A stretch of 64,000 nucleotides of DNA from Anaerolineae bacterium (GCA_023382535.1 JAHDWA010000005.1:186001-250000); one strand, 5' to 3'. Counted from the stretch's first letter, positions 19,201 through 25,784 are shown. Made by a program: numbers and translations. The notes: generated from the sequence alone by a model not told the origin.

Positions 19201-20817
19201 GGTGGCGGCAACGAGGACGACGCCGCGATCCCAGGCGTAATCCAGGGCCATTTGCAGGGCCGGGGAGTAGCCGGGGTTGCTGAAGGCCATGAGAATGACG
19301 TCGGCGCCCTGGTCGGTGGCCCAGACGACGCCGTTGATGATGTCGCTGTCCTGACCCAGGCCGCTGGCGTCGAGCACCTGGACGGGCAAAATGGAAACGC
19401 CGCTGTAGGCTACCCCGGCCACACCCGCGCCGTTGTCGGTGCGGGCGGCGGCGATGCCGGCCATTTCGGTGCCGTGGCCGTTGGGGTCGCTTTGGGCATT
19501 GCCGCCGTCAAAAGCGGAGAAGCCGGGCAGGATCAGGCCGTTCAAATCGGGATGACTGGCGTCCACGCCGGTGTCGAGTACGGCCAGGACGCTGGAGCCG
19601 CCGGGACTGACCGCGCCAAAGACGGAGTCCCAGCCAATCCGGGGCAAGGCCCACTGGTCGGGGTAGGCCGAGTCAGAGGGCGTGCCTTCGGCTTCGCGGA
19701 CTTTGTCGGTTTCAACGCTGGTCACTTGCGCGTCGGCCCGGAAGCGGGCGATGCTGTCGGCCAGGGTATTGCTGGGTACGTCTACAAAGTGGAGTCCCAG
19801 GGCGGCGACGGCGGAGGTTTCAATGCCGCCGTTACGGGTAATGACTTCCTGCTGTTGGGCGTCGCTCAGCTCGGCCGCGAGGCGGACAATCAGCGAGGCG
19901 GCTTGTACGTTGACAAAGCCGGCGCTGGCCATGGGCGTCTGGCCGGAGCCTTGCCCGGCCCAGGCCTGGTAAACCTCGACCGTGTAGCCGCCGAGGAGAT
20001 CGTTTAGGGGGTAAGCGTAGCTAAAGGCGCCGCTGGCATCGGTGGTGATGCGGTCCCAGCCAAAGGCGCCGTCGCTCTTGACTGTCGCGCCGTCGGGGCC
20101 AATGACCGGAATATCGTACTGGGTGTCGGGCGCAAACCCCTGGCCACTGATGACGGCGGTCTGGCCGGGAATGTAGGCCGGTTGCTCGGCGCTCAAAACC
20201 GGGTTGAGGCTGGGCGTCGCCGTGACCGCCGGGGTCAGGGTAACGGTGGGGGTCAGCGTTTCGGTGGGCACGAGGGTCTCGGTCGGGAGGGGCGTTTCAG
20301 TCGGCGTGTCGGTTGGAACGGGCGTGTCGGTCGGCGTATCGGTTGGAAGAGGGGTATCTGTGGCCGGGATGGGGGTATCGGTAGCCGGGATAGGCGTGTC
20401 GGTGGGCGGAATAGGCGTATCCGTAGCCGGGATGGGTGTCTCCGTTGGCGGCGGGAGCGGGGTATCAGTGGGCGGTGGAATGGGCGTATCGGTCGGTGGT
20501 GGGAGCGGGGTATCGGTGGGCGGTGGAATGGGCGTATCGGTCGGCGGGACAGGGGTATCGGTGGGCGGGTCGGTGGGCAGCGCTGTGGCGGCATCGGTTG
20601 GGGGAGGCGTGGGTTCCTGGGCATTAATGCCGGTCGCAGTCGAAAGGACGACGCTGCACGTCAGCAGCATCGCCAGGATCAGGAGCCACTGCAGGCTTGA
20701 ACGTCCAGGGGGCTTAGCCGGAGGCCGCCTTTTCGTTTTCGGCTCGTCCGGGGCTTGGCCTGAATAGGACAGCAGCAGTTTGACCAACCGGGTAAAGTTT
20801 TGCCAGAGCGCGTTCAT
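10207..20817 (-). CDS. Giant exported subtilase with about 21 tandem SpaA/CnaB-like modules and DUF11 domains
   Basis: 3536 residues. A long basic N-region and hydrophobic segment (42-60) with a likely cut after INA66 direct export. Then come a Thr/Pro stalk of PTDTP repeats (about 68-195), a beta domain, an I9-like propeptide (about 305-375) and a peptidase S8 domain (about 385-690) with Asp415 (VLDTGVD), His448 (NGHGTEMAG) and Ser602 (NGTSAAAA). The catalytic spacing is that of subtilisin, although the usual GTSMAAP is GTSAAAA. A DUF11 repeat (from about 910) is followed by 21 modules of about 97 residues (1052-3081), two more DUF11-like domains, another SpaA-like domain, and a C-terminal PDYWKQNTGKWP domain. 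Modules start LxLVKVVxND, have YxLxETxxxGY, and end TCTITNDD. The protein is probably a long surface stalk with a protease head. The start is preceded by GGAGGGATC. Two response regulators lie upstream. Confidence 0.92.
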   Translation of the reverse strand: MNALWQNFTRLVKLLLSYSGQAPDEPKTKRRPPAKPPGRSSLQWLLILAMLLTCSVVLSTATGINAQEPTPPPTDAATALPTDPPTDTPVPPTDTPIPPPTDTPLPPPTDTPIPPPTDTPLPPPTETPIPATDTPIPPTDTPIPATDTPIPATDTPLPTDTPTDTPVPTDTPTETPLPTETLVPTETLTPTVTLTPAVTATPSLNPVLSAEQPAYIPGQTAVISGQGFAPDTQYDIPVIGPDGATVKSDGAFGWDRITTDASGAFSYAYPLNDLLGGYTVEVYQAWAGQGSGQTPMASAGFVNVQAASLIVRLAAELSDAQQQEVITRNGGIETSAVAALGLHFVDVPSNTLADSIARFRADAQVTSVETDKVREAEGTPSDSAYPDQWALPRIGWDSVFGAVSPGGSSVLAVLDTGVDASHPDLNGLILPGFSAFDGGNAQSDPNGHGTEMAGIAAARTDNGAGVAGVAYSGVSILPVQVLDASGLGQDSDIINGVVWATDQGADVILMAFSNPGYSPALQMALDYAWDRGVVLVAATGNDGVSSATYPAGDRGVMGIAATDQNDALAASSNYGQTVFMAAPGVDIRTTGAGGLTSVNGTSAAAAEVAGAAALMRAVDPGLSNGVIVSRLARTADPAGTQEQTGNGRLNLARALSDTATDAVKPAGAAPNGNGGPYVGPYVAASSGSYNLDFAAADPGDSPTYNKVSPSQLACPAPSGITGTASDPLANAIFGNPKNAVESLAPEDMILGQIVPFEIEIRVSGSVIPENGVIQIVSDYATKTSNGGNFGYDPAYGIYCAFIDTNDSGNVNLDGNEKVDLFSSTILSPGTSNEEIRGTVRVSGLDDGDTAILEIWVVLKNTIPAGVTSNVQSELASAQTCTDANCTTGSSINTGNQTVPLLRVQEFFTTDADLAITKSDNPDPVQAGSQLTYTIVVTNNGPATANGVVVTDTLDANTTFVSSSLGAACTHSSGVVTCNLGGLTPGQSTSFTITVNVSATAPTGITPGTSAIGGTCTAGSQDLCNTVVVDAINDDPTSSNNSDSEPTNVLPLGSITIIKDSVPNDAQDFAYTTSGTGLSNFSLDDDAGAAGESADLSNSKTFTNLAAGTYTITETLPVAGWALTALNCTDPSGGTTTTLATGQASINLAAGETVTCTYTNTLQTGTLIVKKHVVNDNGGAATANQWSIHVTSGGVDVSDSPQDGSESGTSYTLTNGTYNVSETGGPSGYTFTGFSGDCDSSGNVTVVAGQTKTCTLTNDDQPGTLIVKKVVVNNNGGTKTAGDFSFQVDGGTAIPFEADGQNDLTVDAGTYDITEPAVAGYSTTYNNCTDVVVPNGGSATCTITNDDQPATLIVIKTVVNDSGGTAVASDFTLDSGGTNDTPDNFAGEEAPGTAVTLDAGSYNVTETGPSGYAASYSADCTGSIAIGETKTCTVTNNDIAPQLIVIKHVINNNGGTASAGDFTMSVDNPGADPASFPGAEAPGTTVTVAPGSYSVNETGPSGYTASYSADCTGSIAIGETKTCTVTNDDQQASITVVKVVNNDNGGTAAPDDFDLTLEGNPVFSGVPFPVNPGTYTAGETLLPGYTFDGFSGDCDSNGDVTVALGESKTCTLTNSDDAPSLTLVKVVVNDNGGAALATDFTLSASGPTPISGPGGATSDATFEAGTYDLSETGPAGYSASDWVCTGGTQNDADTITLGLGESATCTITNDDQAPSLTLVKVVTNNDGGDAVTSDWTLTATGPTGFSGSGPTVSNGASFDAGTYDLSESGPAGYTASDWVCVGGTQNDADTITLGLGQSATCTITNDDVAPTLKLVKVVTNDNGGNAVADDWTLSADAAAPDDGRNFTNLGGSGDFEIVFANTAYDLSESTVSGYTAGSWSCDGGTLVGSTVTLAEAENVTCTITNDDVAPLLRLVKTVINDDGGSAVVNDFPLFIDGNAVTSGIFVPVAANEEHTATETNLAGYTASAWGGDCAADGTITLNEGDVKTCTITNDDVAPTLKLVKVVTNDNGGNAVADDWTLSATASAPFDGRNFSNAGGSGVFETVFANQGYDLTETTVPGYTAGSWSCDGGTLVGSTVTLAEGETGVTCTITNDDSAPTLTLIKNVINDNGGNAQPDDFNLTIGGNAALSGVAYPLSANTPYAIDETQLSGYTFVEITGDPECPAVLGGTVTLDEGENVTCTITNDDVAPTLTLVKTVVNDDGGNAVVNDFPLFINGNQVTSGVANTLSANTLYNATETTQIGYTASVWGGDCAADGTITLNEGGNKTCTITNDDVAPTLKLVKVVTNDNGGNAVADDWTLSATANAPFDGRNFSNAGGSGVFETVFANQGYDLSESAVPGYTASAWSCDAGSLVGSILTLTEGQIGVTCTITNNDISPTLAVIKVLLPGDDTGLFNLQIDGVTEAEDVGDNGTTGAVAVDAGSHTVGEIAGTGASLSDYVTSIGGDCNPDGTVSLALAQNKTCTITNIRRGAIVIVKNTLGGDSTFDFTSTTLGDFSLTTSGGTASTTFSGLDPANTYDVAETVPTGWDLTGATCDSGETIDDIDLEPGETVTCTFTNVKRGNITIVKDAIPDDPQDFDFFGTDPIGNFSLDDDADGTLPNQQTFTVEPGSYTITEDGVSGWDLTDITCQTDDTGDTTQTILGSELVTIDLDAGETITCTFENTKRGKITVVKDADPADGTDFTITLGGDGSGNILLDDIVPQDGDIANTSETIALVPGTYTLTELDAPGWNLDSLVCETTDAGQPVTITPNLATINLDPGEEVTCTFTNVREKGFITIVKDAIPDDPQDFEFTGTDPIGLFVLDDDADNTLSNSQTFTVEPGSYTIQESSVSGWDLTDLSCQTDDPNDTSSVQLNSELVTIDLDDAETITCTFTNTKRGKVTVVKDADPADGTDFTIALGGDGSGNIILDDIVPQDGDIANTSETIALVPGTYTLTELDAPGWNLADLVCSTSDQNEAVDETDNIATINLDPGEEVTCTFTNHKLGTIIVEKQTDPDGALGNFTFSGAVNGIISDNGQLVANDVIPGTYTVTEGDPTPAFNLTSLTCDDANSSGHVGERTATFRVDPGETVKCTFVNTQANPAIAIDKSGPVVTSGSGPVTYNYDVTNPGNVPLSNVTVSDDKCSPVAYVSGDDGDSLLEVGETWKFSCTYTPSFNAYFPHGVLKNTATAKGQYGGQQVTATDDYKLYPFFLRKKIFLYWDSPVNTLPYTQPDNTPFTVEIRKNGLLVATVTISQNSPQKLWLSEGSYTFTEVNLPAGYVAGYNRIYHTTGNLVSYPDWTFPNIITFDLAVDKTGPTYAFKGNTITYYYTLTNAGPASVVPTITDNKCSPINYLSGDTDGDTLIDPSETWNYKCAYKVTASPGTTIKNTVTVDDVFNPVPGWYLGGDRNLANNKDTWEVKVWWYGGTPDYWKQNTGKWPTSYTTGARVSNVFNTSAYFTSSKLDLNGDGTADTLLKALSYSTGDTTTAKGAARNLLRAAVAALLNEVKYGGNYPPYTDKTALISAVNSALATKNPTTMMSLANSLNKWNAGYTP
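11575..17664 (-). repeat. Array of about 21 SpaA/CnaB-like repeats within the giant protein
   Basis: Units of about 270-320 bases, counted by their recurring end TC(T/F)TN and start (L/I)xVxK. A unit holds a Lys in the first strand, a Glu in YxxxET and an Asn in the last strand, plus usually two Cys. DNA identity is uneven. Two blocks repeat with a 639-base period (for example 12011 and 12650), and another segment repeats with an 843-base period (13861 and 14704), showing recent internal duplications. Confidence 0.88.
20250..20620 (-). repeat. Thr/Pro-rich stalk repeats of the giant protein
   Basis: Degenerate 18-30-base repeats encode TDTPIPPP, TDTPLPPP, TDTPIPAT and TETPLP in series directly after the signal sequence. 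Such stalks hold domains away from the cell surface and are often sites of O-glycosylation. Confidence 0.85.
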
Positions 20818-20842
20818 GATCCCTCCATTGCTGATACTGGGG

Positions 20843-20886
20843 GAGCCTCACCGCTTGGTCGGCCTTGACTCGCGGTTGTCCGGCTC
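20843..20886 (-). promoter_or_regulatory. Structured 5-prime leader of the giant protease gene
   Basis: On the minus strand GAGCC pairs with GGCTC (ends 20886 and 20843), and inside that ACCGC pairs with GCGGT, giving a two-level stem ending about 25 bases before the start codon. A CCTGATG direct repeat lies just upstream. The rest of the 297-base gap to the response-regulator gene is AT-rich. No known riboswitch class was recognised. Confidence 0.4.
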
Positions 20887-21054
20887 ATCAGGATAACCGG
20901 TACAGCCGCATCAGGCAGAAGCTCCCTCTATTAATATTATGTTGATACCCTGATAGATAATTACAGCTAGAGAAATGAGTTATGGCAGCATAAGTGGACA
21001 ATAGCACATTTCAAAACTATCTTAGCAATGAGTTCCTAAAATGATGCTAAAATT

Positions 21055-21074
21055 TTACTTAAGAATTACTTAAG
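21055..21074. promoter_or_regulatory. Direct repeat TTACTTAAG with 11-base period (possible response-regulator box)
   Basis: TTACTTAAG occurs at 21055-21063 and 21066-21074. One-turn (11-base) direct repeats are the usual target layout of OmpR/PhoB-type regulators, two of which are encoded immediately next door. The box lies about 240 bases upstream of the giant protease gene. Confidence 0.45.
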
Positions 21075-21114
21075 ACTTTGTGGGAACTTTGTTAGAAATG
21101 ATACGAGGAGGGGC

Positions 21115-21825
21115 TTAAGCGGCTTTCTTGGAGGGTTGTTTTTCAAAGCGGTAGCCGATGCCGTGCTCCGAGCGCAAATAGCGGGGGTGTTCGGGGTCGG
21201 CTTCTAATTTGCGCCGCAGGTGTGACATGCAGACGTGAACATAATTGATATTATCCTGATAGCCAGCGCCCCAGACATGCTCCAGGATCTCTTTGAAGAC
21301 TAAGACCCGGCCCGCATGTTGGAACAGGAAAATCAGCAGCCGGTATTCGGTGGGCGTGAGCTTGACCGGTTCTCCCTCGATCAGCACCCGGCGCTGCTCC
21401 AGATCGAGGCTGAGATAGCCATCGTCATATATGGAGGTTTTGATTGCCGGCAGAGAATAAGCCGCCTGGCGCAGGGCCACCTGGCTGCGGGCCAGCAGCA
21501 GCTTGGGGCTAAAGGGCTTGGTTACGTAATCTACCGCGCCGATCTCCAATCCCTTGATTATCTCATGCTCCTGGCCTAAAGCAGTCAGAAAAATTATCGG
21601 CACGTTGGCCAGCTCCAGCAGGCGGGCGGACACCTGCCAGCCATCCATATCGGGCAGCATAATATCGAGGATGACCAGATCAGGCCGGTGGTCAAAAAAT
21701 AGGCGCTGCGCCTCCAGGCCATTCGTCGCCAGGAAAACTTGGGCCCCGGCCCAGGAAAAAGTATCCGCTACAAGGGCGCGCAGGGCGTCATCATCATCAA
21801 CAATCAAAATTTTCTTACCTTGCAC
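21115..21825 (-). CDS. OmpR/PhoB-family response regulator, second of a tandem pair
   Basis: A 236-residue protein with a receiver domain (about 1-120) and a winged-helix DNA-binding domain (about 135-230). The receiver has the acidic cluster VDDDD, the phospho-acceptor Asp in LVILDIMLPDMDGW, Thr in FLTA and Lys in VTKPF. The winged helix has the normal LTPTEYRLLIFLFQHAGRV and YVHVCMSHLRRKLE segments and ends GIGYRFEKQ. The GTG start at 21825 is 3 bases after the stop of the first regulator gene, so the two are translated together. No histidine kinase gene is seen in the window, so the pair is orphan here. The next gene on the strand is the giant surface protease, a plausible target. Confidence 0.93.
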   Translation of the reverse strand: MQGKKILIVDDDDALRALVADTFSWAGAQVFLATNGLEAQRLFFDHRPDLVILDIMLPDMDGWQVSARLLELANVPIIFLTALGQEHEIIKGLEIGAVDYVTKPFSPKLLLARSQVALRQAAYSLPAIKTSIYDDGYLSLDLEQRRVLIEGEPVKLTPTEYRLLIFLFQHAGRVLVFKEILEHVWGAGYQDNINYVHVCMSHLRRKLEADPEHPRYLRSEHGIGYRFEKQPSKKAA

Positions 21826-21828
21826 GCC

Positions 21829-22545
21829 TCACCCTTTCTTCGGTTGGGAGTTGGGCTGCTTTTCAAAACGATAGCCCACCCCGTACTCCGTTACTAGATA
21901 AACCGGCTCCTTGGGGTTAACCTCTAACTTGCGGCGCAAACGGGAGACATAGACGTGAACATAATCTATATTGCCATGACCTGTCTCGCCCCAGACTTGT
22001 TCCAGGATTTGTTCAAAGGTCAGCACCTGACCGGCGTTTTGGAACAGGTAAGTCAGCAGCCCATATTCCGTAGCACTCAATTTTATCGGCTCGCCCAGGA
22101 TAAAGACGCGGCGTTCGTCCAGATCAACGGTCAGACGGTTGTCGCTGTAGCTGACCGATTTTTGGGCGGTGGGGGGGAGTGCCGCCCGGCGCAAAACAGC
22201 GCGCACTCGAGCCAGGAGTAGCTCCAAGCTGCAAGGCTTGGTCAAGTAATCATCAGCCCCATAATCCAGGCCGCGGATAATCAGCTCTTCTTGACTCAGC
22301 GCCGTGAGCATAATCAGGGGCACGGCAGAGACCTGGCGAATGCGTTCGCAAACGGTCCAGCCATCCACATCGGGCATCATCAGATCGAGGATAATTAAAT
22401 CGGGCCGGAGGGTATAAAATTGACGCAACCCTTCCGGCCCGCTGGCAGCAGTATAAACTTCATACCCCATTTGGGAGAGGGCAGATGCTAACCAATGGAG
22501 TATTGCTGGCTCATCATCAATTATTAAGATCGTGCTCCCCTGCAT
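21829..22545 (-). CDS. OmpR/PhoB-family response regulator, first of a tandem pair
   Basis: A 238-residue two-domain regulator. The receiver contains IDDEPAILHW, phospho-acceptor Asp in LIILDLMMPDVDGW, and the Thr and Lys switch residues (MLTA, LTKPCS). The C-terminal winged helix carries LSATEYGLLTYLFQNAGQVLTFEQ and ends YGVGYRFEKQ. It is clearly a paralogue of the downstream regulator, from which it is separated by 3 bases, and the pair probably arose by tandem duplication. In the receiver the residue after TKP is Cys rather than Phe. The signal and partner kinase are unknown. Confidence 0.93.
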   Translation of the reverse strand: MQGSTILIIDDEPAILHWLASALSQMGYEVYTAASGPEGLRQFYTLRPDLIILDLMMPDVDGWTVCERIRQVSAVPLIMLTALSQEELIIRGLDYGADDYLTKPCSLELLLARVRAVLRRAALPPTAQKSVSYSDNRLTVDLDERRVFILGEPIKLSATEYGLLTYLFQNAGQVLTFEQILEQVWGETGHGNIDYVHVYVSRLRRKLEVNPKEPVYLVTEYGVGYRFEKQPNSQPKKG

Positions 22546-22704
22546 TGGCCCAGTCTCTCAACTCAAATAAAGCCGGTATGATTCAATACCATAGCATTAT
22601 AGCATCTTTGGTCGTAAATACTACCGCGATTTAACCTACTGGGTCGCATTCAGATTATAGGCAAACGGCAAAGGTATGCTGCGCGAAAACCTCCGCGGTT
22701 TCAA

Positions 22705-23271
22705 TCAAGGGTGAATGGTTCCATCGGGCATAATCGCCCCTTTGAGACTTTTGGCCCGGTTAAGCTGCTCCGGGGTCACGTTGGCCCCGGTTAAATCGGC
22801 GCGGACCAGGTTGGCATCTTCGAGGTTAGCCTTGAGCATGTCGGCTACTTTTAAACCGGCTCCCCGCAGACTCGACTCAACCAGCTTGGCGCTGGTTAAA
22901 TAGGCGTCGGTTAAATTGGCATTGCGCAGGCTGGCGTCCAGTAAATCTACCTCCTGCATGTGCGCTCTCACCAGATTGGCCCCCAGTAACTCGGCATTTT
23001 TCATCCTGGCTCTGACCAAATTGGCGTCGGTCAAGTTGGCCCCGGTTAAATCGGCTCCTTCCAGATTCGCCTCGCTCAAGTTCGCCCCGCTTAAGTTGGC
23101 ATAACGCAGGTTTACCTGGCTCAGGTCGGCTCTGCTCAAATCCACTTGGCTCAAATCGGCGTTACGGAGATCGGGGACTTCACCCTGGGTGCGAGCTGCG
23201 GTAATCAATTGTAAAAGTTCTTCACGTTTCATGCTGACCACTTTCGACGGGGTTTGTATTTGATCCGTCAC
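22705..23271 (-). CDS. Pentapeptide-repeat protein
   Basis: A 188-residue protein, mostly A(D/N)LxxAxL pentapeptide repeats (about 38-170), which fold as a right-handed quadrilateral beta helix. The motif series ADLSQVDLSRADLSQVNL is clear, and there is no signal peptide, so it is cytoplasmic. Known pentapeptide proteins include DNA-gyrase-protecting DNA mimics, but this one has no acidic surface pattern that would prove such a role. The GTG at 23271 lies 8 bases from the stop of the upstream P1 peptidase gene. An internal ATG at 23232 (MKREELLQL) is an alternative start, since the first 13 residues are not conserved-looking and neither start has a strong ribosome site. Confidence 0.88.
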   Translation of the reverse strand: MTDQIQTPSKVVSMKREELLQLITAARTQGEVPDLRNADLSQVDLSRADLSQVNLRYANLSGANLSEANLEGADLTGANLTDANLVRARMKNAELLGANLVRAHMQEVDLLDASLRNANLTDAYLTSAKLVESSLRGAGLKVADMLKANLEDANLVRADLTGANVTPEQLNRAKSLKGAIMPDGTIHP

Positions 23272-23278
23272 GCTAAAT

Positions 23279-24355
23279 TCATTCCGATTGCCGGTATTTT
23301 ACCATCAATTGCTGCAATTCGTCTAGTGGCAGGGCATAGGCTGTGCGCCCCTTAAAACCGGCCAGTGTTTCAGCAGCGGTTAAAGCATTGAGAATAGCCT
23401 CTTCAACGGCTTCGGCCACGGCTTCGAAAAACCGGTTCAAGTGATGGTGGGGCAGCATTTTGAGATCGTACAGGCTCTCGCCGCTGCCGGGGAAGTGATT
23501 GCCGGTAGCAAAGGCGATAAAGATATCGCCGCTGCCGTTATGCCCCACCCCGCCCACCCGGGCCAGGCCGACCGTTGCCCGCTGGGCCAGCCGCTTGCAC
23601 TGAACCGGGATCAGCGGGGCGTCGGTGGCGACCACAATAATGATGGAACCCCCCTGCGGCGGCTCGACCCAGGGCAGGGGTGTATGGTCGGGGCCGATTT
23701 TGCGGCCCACCGGCACGCCATCCACCCGAAGCAGCGCCCGGTCGCCGTAGTTAGCCTGCACCAGCGCCCCGACCGCATAGCGGCCGCCGGGGCAGTCAAC
23801 CAGCCGCGAAGCCGTACCAATCCCCCCTTTAAAGTCGTGGCAAATCATGCCCGTCCCCCCGCCGACATTGCCCTCAGCGACCGGACCGCCCTGCGCGCCG
23901 CCCAGGGCGGCATAGACGTGTTCCTTGGTCAGGTGAAAGGCGTCAATATCGTTGAGCCAGCCGTCGTAAGTCTCGGCTACGACCGGCAGGGCCGAACTGT
24001 CTGAAAGGTTATTTTCTTTCGTATAAGCAACAAGACTATCCCGCACAATCCCGACTTGATGCGAGTTGGTGATGGCGATCGGGTAGCACAGCAGGCCCGA
24101 CTCGGCCAGCCAGTGGACGCCGGTCATCTCGCCGGTGCCGTTGAAGGTATGGTAAGCGGCAAAGGCATTATCGGTCCAGATGTTGCCTTCGCGGGGCACA
24201 ATCATGGTCACCCCGGTGCGGGCTACCCGCGGCTCATCGTAAATCAGGGTGCTCTGGCCCACTAACACTCCCGGCACATCGGTGATGGCGTTGTGCGGGC
24301 CGGGGAGCAGCGTGCCAATGGTGATGCCTAAATCTCGTAAACGGACGCGGGTCAT
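23279..24355 (-). CDS. P1-family (DmpA-type) aminopeptidase, copy 2
   Basis: A 358-residue protein of the DmpA/BapA family (MEROPS P1, N-terminal nucleophile fold). The precursor is expected to cut itself before Ser in HNGSGDIF, and that Ser then acts as nucleophile. The conserved start RDLGITIG...GPHNAITDVPGVLVG and the NVGGGTGMICHDFKGGIGTASR segment are both present. Family members remove N-terminal residues from D-amino-acid or beta-amino-acid peptides. AAGGAGGT precedes the ATG. It is a close paralogue of the gene immediately upstream (24408-25493), 52 bases away, so a tandem duplication that has diverged in the residues lining the pocket. No signal peptide is seen. Confidence 0.92.
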   Translation of the reverse strand: MTRVRLRDLGITIGTLLPGPHNAITDVPGVLVGQSTLIYDEPRVARTGVTMIVPREGNIWTDNAFAAYHTFNGTGEMTGVHWLAESGLLCYPIAITNSHQVGIVRDSLVAYTKENNLSDSSALPVVAETYDGWLNDIDAFHLTKEHVYAALGGAQGGPVAEGNVGGGTGMICHDFKGGIGTASRLVDCPGGRYAVGALVQANYGDRALLRVDGVPVGRKIGPDHTPLPWVEPPQGGSIIIVVATDAPLIPVQCKRLAQRATVGLARVGGVGHNGSGDIFIAFATGNHFPGSGESLYDLKMLPHHHLNRFFEAVAEAVEEAILNALTAAETLAGFKGRTAYALPLDELQQLMVKYRQSE

Positions 24356-24407
24356 AGCTTACCTCCTTATTTTCAAGGCCGCCTCTAGGTCGCTCTCGTT
24401 TCACGAG

Positions 24408-25493
24408 TTACCTCTTGCCGTCTGACGGCCGGTACCTGGCCATCACCCGCTGCAACTCCTCTAAAGGCAGCTCGCAGGCAATGCGGCCTTTGAAACCAAC
24501 CATTGTCTCGGCCTTGGTCAGGCAGTTGAGAATGGCTTCTTCTACCGCTTCGGCTACAGCTTCAAAAAAGGGGTTGAGGTGCTCGTGGGGGATCATCTCC
24601 AGGGTGCGCCGCCCGGTGACATCGGCATAGATGTGGTTGCCGGTGGCAAAGCACAAAAAGATGTCGCCGCTGCCGTTGTGACCAATCCCACCAACCCGGG
24701 CCAGGCCGACGGTGGCCCGCTGGGCCAGACGTTTGCACTGCATCGGCAGCAGCGGGGCGTCGGTGGCAATGACGACGATGATCGAGCCGCCCTGCGGGGG
24801 TTCGTCCCAGGGCATGGGAACTATCTCCGGGCCAATCTCGCGGCCAACCGGCACGCCGTCCACGCGCAGGGTGTGGCGGTCGCCGTAATTGGACTGCACC
24901 AGCACGCCAACGGTGTAGAGGCCGCTTTTGCTGCCAACCAGGCGCGAGGAACTGCCGATGCCGCCCTTAAAATCGTGGCAAATCATGCCCGTCCCGCCGC
25001 CGACATTGCCTTCCTCAACCGGGCCGCTGTTGGCAATCGCCAGGGCCTCGTGGACATGATCTTCGGTCAGGTGAAAGGCGTCAATGTCACTCAGCCAGCC
25101 GTCGTAGGTTTCGGCGACGATCGGCAGCTTGAAGCCCCGGCTCTCGAAATTTTCCACGTCGTGCCAGATCAAGGCGTCGCGGACCACGCCCACCTGGTTG
25201 GTGTTGGTCAGGCCGATAGGCGAGCCAAGCATGCCTGACTCCTCCAGCCACAATAAGCCGGTCATTTCGCCGTTGCCGTTGAAGGAGTGATACCCGGCAA
25301 AGGCGCGGTCGTCGCGGATTTCATCCTCGCGGGGCACGATGACCGTTACCCCGGTGCGAGCGACATACGGCTCATCGAAAATCACTGTGGTATGGCCGAC
25401 CAGCACTCCCGGCACATCGGTAATGGCGTTATGCGGCCCGGTCGGCATTGATCCGATGGCAATACCCAAATCTCGTACTCTTTTGCGTGTCAT
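24408..25493 (-). CDS. P1-family (DmpA-type) aminopeptidase, copy 1
   Basis: A 361-residue DmpA/BapA-type N-terminal-nucleophile hydrolase. It begins RVRDLGIAIGSMPTGPHNAITDVPG and carries NVGGGTGMICHDFKGGIGSSSR and HNGSGDIFLCF, the last containing the predicted Gly-Ser autocleavage site. An AGGAGGG site precedes the ATG at 25493. It is first in a minus-strand run with its paralogue and the pentapeptide-repeat protein. Together with the peptide importer at 28.5-34.5 kb and the S9 and C45 hydrolases, these enzymes suggest a capacity to use modified or unusual peptides. That link is inference; they are not in one operon. Confidence 0.92.
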   Translation of the reverse strand: MTRKRVRDLGIAIGSMPTGPHNAITDVPGVLVGHTTVIFDEPYVARTGVTVIVPREDEIRDDRAFAGYHSFNGNGEMTGLLWLEESGMLGSPIGLTNTNQVGVVRDALIWHDVENFESRGFKLPIVAETYDGWLSDIDAFHLTEDHVHEALAIANSGPVEEGNVGGGTGMICHDFKGGIGSSSRLVGSKSGLYTVGVLVQSNYGDRHTLRVDGVPVGREIGPEIVPMPWDEPPQGGSIIVVIATDAPLLPMQCKRLAQRATVGLARVGGIGHNGSGDIFLCFATGNHIYADVTGRRTLEMIPHEHLNPFFEAVAEAVEEAILNCLTKAETMVGFKGRIACELPLEELQRVMARYRPSDGKR

Positions 25494-25576
25494 AAACCCT
25501 CCTGTCGTTTACCCTGGCCCAAATCTAGCACAAGGAGGGCCGTTTGGTCAAGTAAATTGATACGCTTGATAATCTC

Positions 25577-25605
25577 TTGACAGGCAAAAGACTTTCTGAT
25601 ATAGT
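25577..25605 (+). promoter_or_regulatory. Near-consensus sigma70 promoter for carbonic anhydrase
   Basis: TTGACA (25577-25582), a 17-base spacer and TATAGT (25600-25605). The predicted transcript starts near 25612, leaving an untranslated leader of about 170 bases before the carbonic anhydrase ATG at 25785. A short open frame that begins inside the promoter is not credible. Confidence 0.75.
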
Positions 25606-25784
25606 GAGCGCACCGACCCGCGCTTCACGATGGATGATTTTGCCCTGTCCATCGCATTTCCTCATAGCTACCTGCCCAAGTTGTTACCAGAACGCATCCC
25701 ATATGACACACCTTATGGAGCTTATCGTCTGCGCTATTGTCTATTCTTTCTTGACCCTTAGCGCCTTTGACAAAAAGAGGATAA

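Noticed and set aside
19252..20767. Open frames antisense to the protease domain and Thr/Pro stalk
   Set aside because: Products of Gly/Val or Arg-rich repeats are the direct shadow of PTDTP codons.
10207..20817. Considered a CRISPR array or a non-ribosomal peptide gene because of its regular repeats
   Set aside because: The repeats are about 290 bases, degenerate and coding, with protein-level conservation; there are no short identical repeats with unique spacers and no cas genes.
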